Shown here: piece after piece, positions 1-7,813 of the stretch
How positions within the stretch are numbered: the first letter of the stretch is position 1
Layout of the letters: every line of letters begins with the position of its first letter
Assembly: GCA_017472285.1 (NCBI GenBank)
Contig: JAFUQQ010000046.1
Coordinates: forward strand, 1-47,624
DNA: 47,624 nt
Source: Clostridia bacterium
Lineage (GTDB): Bacteria; Bacillota; Clostridia; Oscillospirales; CAG-272
Direction of reading: 5' to 3'
Position numbers and translations under genes: made by a program
The notes under the pieces: model-generated
Seen by the model: only the letters and a program-made list of their open reading frames with translations
Told to the model about the DNA's origin: nothing
Databases searched by the model: none

Positions 1-77
1 ACTATATCTTGCCCCAACACAAAACCAAAACCACAAGAAACAGCTGGGTTTCTCGGTTTCTTCGCCATAATTCTTTC

Positions 78-115
78 AAAAAAAGCCGAAATCCGCGGAA
101 AAACCGCGGATTTCG
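78..115 (-). terminator. Rho-independent terminator of the sugar isomerase gene
   Basis: A 12-bp perfect GC-rich stem (87-98 pairing with 104-115, 5-nt A loop) lies 28 bases beyond the stop of the minus-strand gene ending at 143. Read on the minus strand it is followed by a run of seven T residues, the layout of an intrinsic terminator. Positions 1-77 hold nothing else that I can identify. Confidence 0.8.
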
Positions 116-142
116 ACGAAAAATATTTTAAAAAACTTTTTA

Positions 143-1066
143 TTATTCTTCAAAACAACCGTATGCTTCGAGCATCTGTTTGCCAATCTCATAAAGATAT
201 GCTTCCGCTTTCTGACGGAGTGCGACCGGCATCATTTTGAGTTTTGTCTGTTCTGCGCCATCCTTAACAAAAGGAATCACGTTACGGAAAACGGGAGAAT
301 CCGCTTCAAAATTGAACGTACCCTTGTAACCGATATCGAGAAGCGCCTGAATGACCGCATCAAAATTCACGTTACCATAGAACGGAGGCTGATGCATATC
401 GCAATTCGGTGCTTGAATACCGCCGAGATTATCGTGAACGTGAAGACCTTCCAGACGGGAACCGAGTTTCACAAGCTCATCGTACTGATTGAGATTGCAA
501 AGATTTGCGTGACCCGTATCCCAGCATACGCCAAAGAGCGGATGGTCGATGCGATCGAGAATCTCGTTGAGATCGTCCGCATTCGCAAGATGGATACCGT
601 CGACTTTCCAGCTCGTATTTTCGATCAGAAGTCTTGTACCGTATTTTTCTGCACAAGGAATCAATTGACGGAAAATTTCCGCGGTTTTTTCCATATATTC
701 TTCGCGCGTCATGGGTGTGATTTCCAATCCAGCGTGAAGCGTGATGGAGGGGATACCGATTTTACCCGCAAGATCGATGGAAAGGGGCGTTTTCTTGAAA
801 TAGAATTTACCGCCGTCATTGCCCATGGAGTTGCCGAAAGGCTCGTGGCTCTGTACGGGAATGAGTTCAAGTGCTTCCAATTCTCTCTTATATTCATCCG
901 CGATCACCTGATTATCCGTCGTAAAATACGGAGAGCCGGACTTATATCTCGACCAGAACGAAAGGTCGATATATTTGAAACCCGCATTTTTCAGGGTCAC
1001 AAGCGTGGAATGCAGATCATCATTGAAAAAATGAAAAAGCGGTCCATTCGTTTGAGAAAGTTTCAT
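143..1066 (-). CDS. Sugar phosphate isomerase/epimerase-like TIM-barrel protein
   Basis: A 307-residue protein of the xylose-isomerase-like TIM-barrel superfamily (AP endonuclease 2 fold). Visible motifs are LHAGLEITP, LLIENTSW, VCWDTGHANL, LHVHDNLG and FNFEAD, which supply the Glu, Asp and His residues that bind the divalent metal in this superfamily. The substrate cannot be read from sequence; relatives isomerise or epimerise sugars or inositols. I chose the ATG at 1066 and not an upstream in-frame ATG at 1141 because a GGAGG ribosome site lies just before it, the paralog at 29387-30322 begins the same way (MKLS), and the upstream ATG sits on the inferred transcription start. It is a single-gene transcript with its own promoter and terminator. 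The paralog shares the same C-terminal motif order. Confidence 0.85.
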   Translation of the reverse strand: MKLSQTNGPLFHFFNDDLHSTLVTLKNAGFKYIDLSFWSRYKSGSPYFTTDNQVIADEYKRELEALELIPVQSHEPFGNSMGNDGGKFYFKKTPLSIDLAGKIGIPSITLHAGLEITPMTREEYMEKTAEIFRQLIPCAEKYGTRLLIENTSWKVDGIHLANADDLNEILDRIDHPLFGVCWDTGHANLCNLNQYDELVKLGSRLEGLHVHDNLGGIQAPNCDMHQPPFYGNVNFDAVIQALLDIGYKGTFNFEADSPVFRNVIPFVKDGAEQTKLKMMPVALRQKAEAYLYEIGKQMLEAYGCFEE

Positions 1067-1148
1067 AAGTTTTTCCTCCCTGTTTTCCTTAATTATTATA
1101 TATACAATTTTGCGCTCCGCAAAATCATAACATACATTCATTTTCTAA

Positions 1149-1177
1149 ATTATACCATCTTCATCAGATAAAGTCAA
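1149..1177 (-). promoter_or_regulatory. Sigma-A promoter of the sugar isomerase gene
   Basis: On the minus strand TTGACT (1177-1172) and TATAAT (1154-1149) are separated by exactly 17 bp. Transcription would start near 1142, giving a leader of about 75 bases. It is back to back with the apeB promoter. Confidence 0.85.
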
Positions 1178-1216
1178 GAACCCCATCGGATTTGCTCGGT
1201 TTTTTCAGAAAATTAC

Positions 1217-1245
1217 TTGATGGATGCGGACTTTTATGATAGAAT
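1217..1245 (+). promoter_or_regulatory. Probable sigma-A promoter of apeB
   Basis: TTGATG (1217-1222), 17-bp spacer, TAGAAT (1240-1245). Transcription would begin near 1252, leaving a leader of about 78 bases before the ATG at 1330. Confidence 0.65.
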
Positions 1246-1329
1246 AAAAGTATACTCGGTGTATTATGGATTTTTATTATTTTCACAACAAACGAAAATT
1301 TTTATTTCTTTGAAAGGAATGGTATCGAT

Positions 1330-2616
1330 ATGAACATCAAAAAACAGTACGCACAGAATCTTCTCGACTTCCTCAACAATGCACCCACAGCGTTCCAATC
1401 CAATGACGAGCTTGTTAAAATGCTCGACGCATCCGGTGCAATCCACCTCGAAGAAGGCGACTCTTGGAACATCGAAAAAGGCAAGACCTATTATTTCACC
1501 AAAGAAGGCACACAATGCGCCGCTTTCCGCATCTGCGGCGAACCCAAAGAAACAGGTTTCCGTATCGGCGCGGCTCATCAGGATGCACCCGGTTTCCGCA
1601 TCAAGAGCGTCCCCTCCCGTATCGATCAGGGCATCGAGCGCATGACGCTTGAAGGTTACGGCGGTCTGATCGTTCACGGTTGGCTTGACCGTCCGCTCGC
1701 ACTTGCAGGTCGTGTTTTCGTCAAAGATGAAAACGGCGAAGCAAAGGCTGTCAACGTCAATATCAAAAAACCTCTCCTTATCATTCCCAGCGCGGCGATC
1801 CACGTTGTCAAAGGTGTCAATGACGGTGCAAAATTCAACATTCAGACAGAACTCCTCCCCTTCTTCGCACAGAACAGCGAAGGCAAGCCGAAATTCCTTT
1901 CCTATCTCGCTGATTATATGGGCGTGAAAGCGGAAGATATCCTTAGCTTTGAACTTGCTCCTTACGAAGTATTCGACGGTTGCTTTGTCGGCGCGAACGA
2001 TGAATTCGTTTCCGTTGCCAGACTCGACGACGCGGCAATGTCCCACGATATGATGGCGGGTCTCATCGAATGCGGTGCAGATGCAAACACTTCTCATATC
2101 GCCGTTGCATTCGACCACGAGGAATGCGGCTCCAACTCCAACCGCGGCGCACGCTGCAACACTATCATGCAGATCATCGACCGCATCTGCGAAAAACTCG
2201 GTTACGGCGCGGAAGACAAATACCGCGCTCTCGCAAAGACCGTCGTATTCTCCGCAGACCAGGCGCACGCAACCCACCCCTCTTACCCCGGCAATCACGA
2301 AATGATGACCCCCGTTTACCTCAACAAAGGTCCCGTGCTCAAGCTCTCCCCCGGTCAGTCCTATGCGACTTCCCCCAGAGGCACGGCGTTCTTCAAGCTC
2401 ATCTGTGAAAAGAACGACATTCCTTATCAGGTATTCAACAACCGTAGCGACGGCAGGGGCGGCGGCACGATCGGCCCGATGATCTCCGCAGAATACGGCG
2501 TTATGACCGTGGACATCGGTAACCCCGTTCTCTCCATGCACGCAGTCCGCGAGCTCGGGGGTACGGACGACTGCTACTACATGACCAAGCTTTTCAAAGC
2601 GTTCTTCAAAAACTAA
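1330..2616 (+). CDS. apeB: M18 family aminopeptidase
   Basis: A 428-residue zinc metallo-aminopeptidase of family M18 (aspartyl aminopeptidase type), which removes N-terminal residues, often acidic ones, from peptides in the cytoplasm. Metal-site motifs appear in the family order: AHQDAPG with His83 and Asp85, LDDAAMSHD, DHEECGS, ADQAHATHP, and the C-terminal SMHAVREL histidine. Length matches the family (about 430). The start has an AAAGGA ribosome site ten bases upstream. No signal peptide or membrane segment is seen. It has its own promoter and is separated from the next gene by a structured repeat, so cotranscription with ygiQ is possible but unproven. Confidence 0.95.
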   Translation: MNIKKQYAQNLLDFLNNAPTAFQSNDELVKMLDASGAIHLEEGDSWNIEKGKTYYFTKEGTQCAAFRICGEPKETGFRIGAAHQDAPGFRIKSVPSRIDQGIERMTLEGYGGLIVHGWLDRPLALAGRVFVKDENGEAKAVNVNIKKPLLIIPSAAIHVVKGVNDGAKFNIQTELLPFFAQNSEGKPKFLSYLADYMGVKAEDILSFELAPYEVFDGCFVGANDEFVSVARLDDAAMSHDMMAGLIECGADANTSHIAVAFDHEECGSNSNRGARCNTIMQIIDRICEKLGYGAEDKYRALAKTVVFSADQAHATHPSYPGNHEMMTPVYLNKGPVLKLSPGQSYATSPRGTAFFKLICEKNDIPYQVFNNRSDGRGGGTIGPMISAEYGVMTVDIGNPVLSMHAVRELGGTDDCYYMTKLFKAFFKN

Positions 2617-2630
2617 GAGTACGTCAGGGA

Positions 2631-2797
2631 GATACTTTTAAAAAAGCACCTCCCCGCCCCCTCCGCAAAACCTTTCTCTGTGCTCTCTGACTTTATTACG
2701 GCACAAAACATGTTTTCGCCAAAATAAATCCCGATGCACCACACAGGAAAGTTTTTGAAAGGGGTATGGGGAAAACTTTTTACAAAAAGTTTTCCCC
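2631..2797 (+). repeat. Structured intergenic repeat, A-type copy R1
   Basis: Nearly the whole apeB-ygiQ gap is a long imperfect palindrome centred on AAAACATGTTTT at about 2711. Each arm carries the core CTCTGTG-n-TCTGACTTTATT (left arm about 2674-2697; the right arm is its degenerate reverse complement). It ends in a strong hairpin, GGGGAAAACTTTTT pairing with AAAAAGTTTTCCCC (2768-2797), 18 bases before the ygiQ ribosome site. No T run follows, so this is not a classical terminator. The repeat is open in frame with ygiQ, which falsely extends that reading frame upstream. Confidence 0.8.
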
Positions 2798-2826
2798 GAA
2801 AGAAATCCAAAACCAAAGGAGCTACC

Positions 2827-4776
2827 ATGGCTTTCCTTCCTATTACCAAAGCAGAAATGCTGGCGCGTGGCTGGGACGCGCCGGACATCGTCCTCGTGAC
2901 AGGCGATGCTTACGTTGACCATCCCAGCTTCGGAACGGCGATCGTTTCGCGTGTACTGGAAGATGCGGGCTTTAAAGTCTGTATCCTTTCGCAACCGCAG
3001 AATGATGACGATTACCGCCGTTTCGGCAGACCCAATCTCGCGTTTTTCGTCAATGGCGGCAACATCGACTCAATGGTTGCACATTACACAGCCGCCAAGC
3101 GCAAGCGCAATGACGACTATTATACCGCAGGCGGTGTGGCAGGCAAACGTCCCGACAGAGCCGTTACTGTTTATTGCAAGGCTGTTCGCCGCGTATGGGG
3201 CGATATTCCCCTTTGCATCGGCGGACTTGAAGCTTCGCTTCGCCGTTTCGCGCATTACGATTATTGGGACAATGCCGTTCGTCCATCCGTCCTGATCGAT
3301 ACCGATGCCGATCTTCTGATGTTCGGCATGGGTGAGCATCAGATCGTGGAGATCGCGCGCCGTCTTGCCGATGGCGAACATATTTCAATGATGCACGATA
3401 TCCTCGGCACGTCGTATGCGATCCCGACCGATGAATACGCATATATCCCCGATTCCGTGGAATGTCCGCCTTTCGAGGAAGTCAAATCGCAGACACCCGA
3501 AGGTTATCTCGCATATGCGCGCTCTTGCCGCATTCAACAGGATGAACACGATGCCGTCCGAGGCAAAACGGTCATTCAGCGCCACGGCAAAAAGATCGTC
3601 GTGCAGAATCCCCCCTCCCCTCCGCTCGAAACCGAAGAGCTCGACCACGTTTTCGAGCTTCCCTACGAAAGAAATTACCACCCTTCCTACGAAGCCCTCG
3701 GCGGTGTTCCCGCCATTGAAGAAGTCAAATTCTCCGTCAACCACGTCCGCGGTTGTTACGGTGCTTGCAATTTCTGCGCTATCGCTTATCACCAAGGCAG
3801 AGCCATCACGGTAAGAAGCGAGGAATCCGTCGTCAAAGAAGCGGAAATGCTGACGAAAATGCCTGACTTCAAAGGTTATATCCATGACGTTGGCGGTCCG
3901 ACAGCAAACTTCCGTCAGCCCTCCTGCAAGGGTCAGGAAAAACGCGGTATGTGTAAGGGCAGAAAATGCCTTGCGCCCACGCCCTGCAAAAATCTCGTTG
4001 TCGATCACAGCGAATATCTCAAGATTCTGCGCAGACTCCGTGCGCTCCCCGGCGTGAAAAAAGTTTTTATCCGTTCGGGCATCCGTTTCGACTATCTCAT
4101 TTTGGATAAAAACGAGGAATTCTTCAAAGATCTCGTGCGTTATCACGTCAGCGGTCAGCTCAAGGTCGCGCCGGAACATTGCTCGAACAACGTCCTGAAC
4201 GCGATGGGCAAACCCAATATCGAAGTCTACGAAAAATTCCGCCATCGCTTCTATGAGCTCACCAAGAGCATGAACAAGAAGCAATATCTCGTGCCGTATC
4301 TGATGTCCTCCCACCCCGGAAGCACGCCAAAGGATGCCATCGAGCTCGCGCTTTTCCTCAAAAAAGAAGGCTTGCATCCCGAACAAGTGCAGGATTTCTA
4401 TCCTACCCCCGGCACGATCTCCACTTGTATGTTCTATACGGGTCTTGATCCCTATACGGAAAAGCCGATCTTCGTGCCGAAAACGAGAGAAGAAAAAGCC
4501 GAACAGCGCGCCCTTCTCCAATATTTCCGTCCCGAAAATCGTCAGATCGTCCTCGCCGCGCTGCGAAAAGCAGGCAGAAGCGATCTCATCGGCTACGGCG
4601 AAAATTGTCTCATCCGTCCCGATACCCCGCAGAAGAACGGACACAATTCCCCCAAGGGCAAACCTTCCGTACAGAACAAAAAACCGACGCAAACGCTCGG
4701 CAAACGCGCAAACATCCACGCAAAGCCGAGTGCGCCGAAAAACACAAAATCTGCACCCAAGAAAAACAGAACTTAA
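2827..4776 (+). CDS. ygiQ: YgiQ family radical SAM protein
   Basis: A 649-residue protein of the YgiQ (UPF0313) family. The N-terminal part (roughly 1-270) is the family-specific domain; the radical SAM core follows, with the 4Fe-4S motif CxxxCxxC at Cys310, Cys314 and Cys317 inside GCYGACNFCAIAYHQGR. The reaction is unknown for the family. The tail of about 45 residues is rich in Lys, Pro and Asn and probably disordered. The start at 2827 follows an AAAGGAG ribosome site; the frame stays open to 2734, but that stretch is repeat sequence and has no family similarity. It lies between two A-type repeats, R1 and R2. Confidence 0.93.
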   Translation: MAFLPITKAEMLARGWDAPDIVLVTGDAYVDHPSFGTAIVSRVLEDAGFKVCILSQPQNDDDYRRFGRPNLAFFVNGGNIDSMVAHYTAAKRKRNDDYYTAGGVAGKRPDRAVTVYCKAVRRVWGDIPLCIGGLEASLRRFAHYDYWDNAVRPSVLIDTDADLLMFGMGEHQIVEIARRLADGEHISMMHDILGTSYAIPTDEYAYIPDSVECPPFEEVKSQTPEGYLAYARSCRIQQDEHDAVRGKTVIQRHGKKIVVQNPPSPPLETEELDHVFELPYERNYHPSYEALGGVPAIEEVKFSVNHVRGCYGACNFCAIAYHQGRAITVRSEESVVKEAEMLTKMPDFKGYIHDVGGPTANFRQPSCKGQEKRGMCKGRKCLAPTPCKNLVVDHSEYLKILRRLRALPGVKKVFIRSGIRFDYLILDKNEEFFKDLVRYHVSGQLKVAPEHCSNNVLNAMGKPNIEVYEKFRHRFYELTKSMNKKQYLVPYLMSSHPGSTPKDAIELALFLKKEGLHPEQVQDFYPTPGTISTCMFYTGLDPYTEKPIFVPKTREEKAEQRALLQYFRPENRQIVLAALRKAGRSDLIGYGENCLIRPDTPQKNGHNSPKGKPSVQNKKPTQTLGKRANIHAKPSAPKNTKSAPKKNRT

Positions 4777-4786
4777 TTTCTTTCGG

Positions 4787-4942
4787 AGAAAACTTTTTTG
4801 AAAAAAGTTTTCCCCAAACCCCTTTCAAAAAACTTTTACTGTGGCGACTCTGACTTTATTGCAAAACAAACCACTGTCCGCCCACGAGGAAAGTTTTTGC
4901 GGAGGGGCACGGGGAGGAGCTTTTGGGAAAAAGCTCCTCCCC
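4787..4942 (+). repeat. Structured intergenic repeat, A-type copy R2
   Basis: Fills the ygiQ-galK gap. It begins with a hairpin of AAAACTTTTTT against AAAAAAGTTTT just after the ygiQ stop, carries the core ACTGTG-n-CTCTGACTTTATT near 4834-4860, and ends with a very stable hairpin, GGGGAGGAGCTTTT against AAAAAGCTCCTCCCC (4911-4942), 22 bases before the galK ribosome site. The stem sequence differs from R1 but pairing is kept. Confidence 0.8.
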
Positions 4943-4975
4943 GAAGAAAAAAACTATAATAAACAGGAGATCATT

Positions 4976-6247
4976 ATGTTCAACAGAAATGATTTTTTTG
5001 AAAAAGCCGCTGACGTGCTTGCACAAATTTACGCGAGCAGAAACGCGGAATCTGTCAAAGCGCGTTACAATGCCGCTTTTGATGAATTTGAAGCTATCTA
5101 CGGCGAAGCAGACAAGCTTTCCGTCTTTTCCGTTGCGGGACGCAGTGAGATCTGCGGCAACCACACCGACCACAACCACGGCAAAGTTCTCGCGGCTTCC
5201 ATCGACCTTGATATCATCGCCATCGTCAAAAAGACCGATGATAATACCATCCGCGTCAAGAGCGCTGGTTTTCCCGAAGACGTGGTTTCCGTCGATAATC
5301 TCGCGCCCGTATTCGAAGACACAGGTCGCTCCTCATCCCTCATCCGCGGTGTTTGCGATGGCTTTGCGAAGAACGGTCTTGCCATCGGCGGTTTCACAGC
5401 TTATACCACTTCCGATATTCTCGGCGGTTCGGGACTTTCTTCCTCTGCCGCATTTGAAGATATGATCGGTACGATTCTCAACCATCTTTATAACAACGGC
5501 AACATTGATTATATCGAAATTTCCAAGATTTCCCAATATGCAGAGAACGTACATTTCGGCAAGCCTTGCGGACTTATGGATCAGGTCGCTTGCGCGGCGG
5601 GCGGTTTCGTCACCATCGATTTTGAAGATCCCAAAAAACCCATCGCTAAGCGCATTGCATTTGACCTTTCCGCTAAGGGTTATTCCCTCTGCATCGTCAA
5701 CACGGGCGGTTCTCATGCAAACCTGACAGACGATTATGCTGCCGTTCCCGCAGAAATGAAAGCTGTCGCAAAATATTTTGATAAACCCGTTCTCCGCGGT
5801 CTGACCGAAACGGACATCGTAAAGAACACCGCCGCTCTCCGCAAGACTTGCGGTGACAGAGCCGTTCTCCGCGCACTCCATTTCATTCGCGAAAACGGAC
5901 GCGTTGAACGTATGCTCACAGCTCTCGCAGACGGCAACACCGCAGAATTTCTCAACATCATCAAGGAATCGGGCAATTCCAGCGCAAATCTCCTTCAGAA
6001 CTATTATTCCCCCAAAGCACCGAACGAACAGGGCATCACCCTCGCTTGCGCGATCGCAAGCGAAATTCTCGGCGAAGACGGCGCATGGCGCGTTCACGGC
6101 GGCGGTTTTGCAGGCACAATGCAGGCATTCGTTCCTCATGCAAAAATGAATGCTTTCCGTGAAACCATGGAAACCGTATTCGGCGCGGGTGCCGTTACGG
6201 AGCTTTCCGTTCGTCCTTTGGGCGCGTGCGCAGTATACCATGGCTGA
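4976..6247 (+). CDS. galK: Galactokinase-family GHMP kinase
   Basis: A 423-residue GHMP-fold sugar kinase. The galactokinase signature is GRSEICGNHTDHNHG (about residue 50), the ATP-binding loop is GGSGLSSSAAFE, and the third GHMP motif is HGGGFAGTMQAFV near the C terminus. The likely reaction is ATP-dependent phosphorylation of galactose to galactose 1-phosphate for the Leloir pathway, but no galT or galE lies in this window. The NHTDHNHG form differs from the classical GEHTDYN, a variant common in Clostridia, so a related sugar cannot be excluded. The ATG at 4976 is preceded by AGGAGA; the open frame before it is repeat sequence. The stop overlaps the start of the next gene by 8 bases, implying translational coupling. 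Confidence 0.85.
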   Translation: MFNRNDFFEKAADVLAQIYASRNAESVKARYNAAFDEFEAIYGEADKLSVFSVAGRSEICGNHTDHNHGKVLAASIDLDIIAIVKKTDDNTIRVKSAGFPEDVVSVDNLAPVFEDTGRSSSLIRGVCDGFAKNGLAIGGFTAYTTSDILGGSGLSSSAAFEDMIGTILNHLYNNGNIDYIEISKISQYAENVHFGKPCGLMDQVACAAGGFVTIDFEDPKKPIAKRIAFDLSAKGYSLCIVNTGGSHANLTDDYAAVPAEMKAVAKYFDKPVLRGLTETDIVKNTAALRKTCGDRAVLRALHFIRENGRVERMLTALADGNTAEFLNIIKESGNSSANLLQNYYSPKAPNEQGITLACAIASEILGEDGAWRVHGGGFAGTMQAFVPHAKMNAFRETMETVFGAGAVTELSVRPLGACAVYHG

Positions 6248-7082
6248 TATCACGGCATACGTCCTCTATTCCGGTTCTTCGGGAAATGCAACTTACATTA
6301 GGACTCCCGATGCGGAAATTCTGATCGACGCGGGCGTAAGCGCCCGCGCCGTCGAGAAAAATCTGAACGCCATCGGAACTACCCTTGCGAATATCACGGC
6401 AATTTTCGTCACACACGAGCACACAGACCACACAAAAGGTTTGGAAGTCATTTCCAAAAAGCACCACATTCCCACACATATGGTCAACGAATCCGCACGC
6501 GCGCTCATCCGCGATCCCAAATCTTCCCTTCTGAACGATCTCTATCTGCACCCTTCCGTATTTTCCGTCAGATTCGGAGATACGACCGTAACTTCATTCC
6601 CGACACCGCACGACAGCGCAGCATCGGTCGGTTATACCATCACGTATCAAGACGAAAAATTCGGTTTTGCCACGGATATCGGACATATCACAGATGAAAT
6701 CACGGAAGCACTTTCGGGATCGGATGCCGTTGTGATCGAATCGAATCATGATGTGGATATGCTCCTCATGGGACCTTATCCGTATCCATTAAAACGCCGT
6801 GTATTATCCGATACAGGACATCTTTCCAACGCAAGCTGTGCTGAATTTGCGGCAATGCTCGCAGAAACAGGCACGAAACATTTTGTACTTGCCCACCTTT
6901 CCAAAGAAAATAACTATCCGCCCGCGGCAAATATCGTGACGCGCGAAGCACTTTCCGCATTCGAGGACATCACTCTCGCCGTCGCTTCGCTCGATATTCC
7001 CACCAAAGTCGGAGAAGATCAGCCTATGGAGATCCACTATGCTGCAGATCAATATTCTTTACGTCGGAAACATCAAGGATAA
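6240..7082 (+). CDS. yycJ: MBL-fold hydrolase, YycJ/WalJ-like
   Basis: A 280-residue metallo-beta-lactamase fold protein. The start LYSGSSGNATYI and the metal motif THEHTDH (HxHxDH) are characteristic of the YycJ/WalJ group, followed by FATDIGH, ESNHDVDM and GHLSN that complete the two-metal site. Relatives are nucleic-acid-acting or uncharacterised hydrolases linked to cell division and cell-wall control in Bacillus. It overlaps the galK stop at its start and overlaps rlmH by 44 bases at its end. The yycJ-rlmH neighbourhood is also seen in Bacillus, which supports the call. Confidence 0.85.
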   Translation: MADITAYVLYSGSSGNATYIRTPDAEILIDAGVSARAVEKNLNAIGTTLANITAIFVTHEHTDHTKGLEVISKKHHIPTHMVNESARALIRDPKSSLLNDLYLHPSVFSVRFGDTTVTSFPTPHDSAASVGYTITYQDEKFGFATDIGHITDEITEALSGSDAVVIESNHDVDMLLMGPYPYPLKRRVLSDTGHLSNASCAEFAAMLAETGTKHFVLAHLSKENNYPPAANIVTREALSAFEDITLAVASLDIPTKVGEDQPMEIHYAADQYSLRRKHQG

Positions 7083-7521
7083 ATTTTACGCGGAAGCCGT
7101 TCAGGAATACGAAAAACGGCTTTCCGCTTTTTGTAAGGTCAAAAACATTGAATTGAAAGAAGAAAAACCGCCCGAAAACCCCTCCGATGCAGAAATCGCG
7201 CTCGTTATCCGCAAAGAAGGCGACAGACTCCTCGAAGCCATACCCAAAAAAGGATACAAGATCGCGCTTTGTGTCGAAGGCACGCAGATCTCGTCCGAAG
7301 AACTCGCAAAAAAGATGGCATCCGTCACCGTTTCGGGCGATTCCGAGATCACATTTATCATCGGCGGCGCATTCGGCATGGATGAACGTGTCAAAAAAGC
7401 CGCCAATTACCGCCTCTCCATCTCCAAAATGACCTTCACGCACCGCATGATGCGCGTCATTCTGGCAGAACAAATTTACCGCGCACTGAACATCCTCTCA
7501 GGTGGTAACTACCACAAATAA
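7039..7521 (+). CDS. rlmH: 23S rRNA pseudouridine-1915 N3-methyltransferase RlmH
   Basis: A 160-residue SPOUT-class methyltransferase that uses SAM to methylate pseudouridine 1915 in helix 69 of 23S rRNA. The knotted SAM-binding region shows FIIGGAFGMD and the family C terminus MTFTHRMMRVILAEQIYRALNILSGGNYHK matches the RlmH LPHQL-RL-LLEQIYRA-YHK pattern. Length is normal for the family. The ATG at 7039 lies inside the end of yycJ (44-base overlap) with a GGAG ribosome site before it, so the two are translationally coupled. Confidence 0.95.
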   Translation: MLQINILYVGNIKDKFYAEAVQEYEKRLSAFCKVKNIELKEEKPPENPSDAEIALVIRKEGDRLLEAIPKKGYKIALCVEGTQISSEELAKKMASVTVSGDSEITFIIGGAFGMDERVKKAANYRLSISKMTFTHRMMRVILAEQIYRALNILSGGNYHK

Positions 7522-7536
7522 GGAAGAAACGATGAG

Positions 7537-7697
7537 AGGTGTTTTTTGAAAAAAGCACCTCCCAAACCCACCTTAAAAACTTTTCTCTGTGTCCTCTGAC
7601 CTTATTGTGTATAAACTTGCTCAAAATAAATTCAGATGCACCACAAAGGAAAGTTTTTGAAGGGGGCATGGGGAAACTTTTCACAAAAAGTTTCCCC
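7537..7697 (+). repeat. Structured intergenic repeat, A-type copy R3
   Basis: First part of the 292-base rlmH-mnmG gap. A hairpin (7537-7560) lies just past the rlmH stop. The core CTCTGTG-n-CCTCTGACCTTATT is at about 7583-7607 and its inverted partner is near 7630-7650. The closing hairpin is GGGGAAACTTTT against AAAAGTTTCCCC (7670-7697). Confidence 0.8.
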
Positions 7698-7744
7698 CAA
7701 AAAAACAACAAAAACTCTCCACCAAAACAAACCCAAACACACCC

Positions 7745-7800
7745 CAAAGAAAAGTTTTTGAAAGGAGTTTGAGGAAAACTTTTCTCAAAAAGTTTTCCTC
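7745..7800 (+). repeat. Partial second A-type copy, R3b
   Basis: A tandem partial copy of the 3' third of the A-type repeat follows R3. It has the GAAAAGTTTTTGAAAGG segment and then a hairpin with a changed stem, GAGGAAAACTTTT against AAAAGTTTTCCTC (7771-7800). The hairpin ends 13 bases before the mnmG ATG, and no other ribosome site is visible. Confidence 0.75.
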
Positions 7801-7813
7801 ATAAAACAACTCT

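Noticed and set aside
2768..2797. A-type hairpins as ordinary Rho-independent terminators
   Set aside because: The stems are long and AT-rich in the middle and are not followed by T runs on either strand, so they do not fit the classical form, although partial termination is possible.
2734..2826. N-terminal extension of YgiQ by 31 residues
   Set aside because: The extra codons fall in repeat R1, and a strong AAAGGAG site fits the ATG at 2827. The galK, M24 peptidase and dnaN frames have similar false extensions into repeat or origin DNA.
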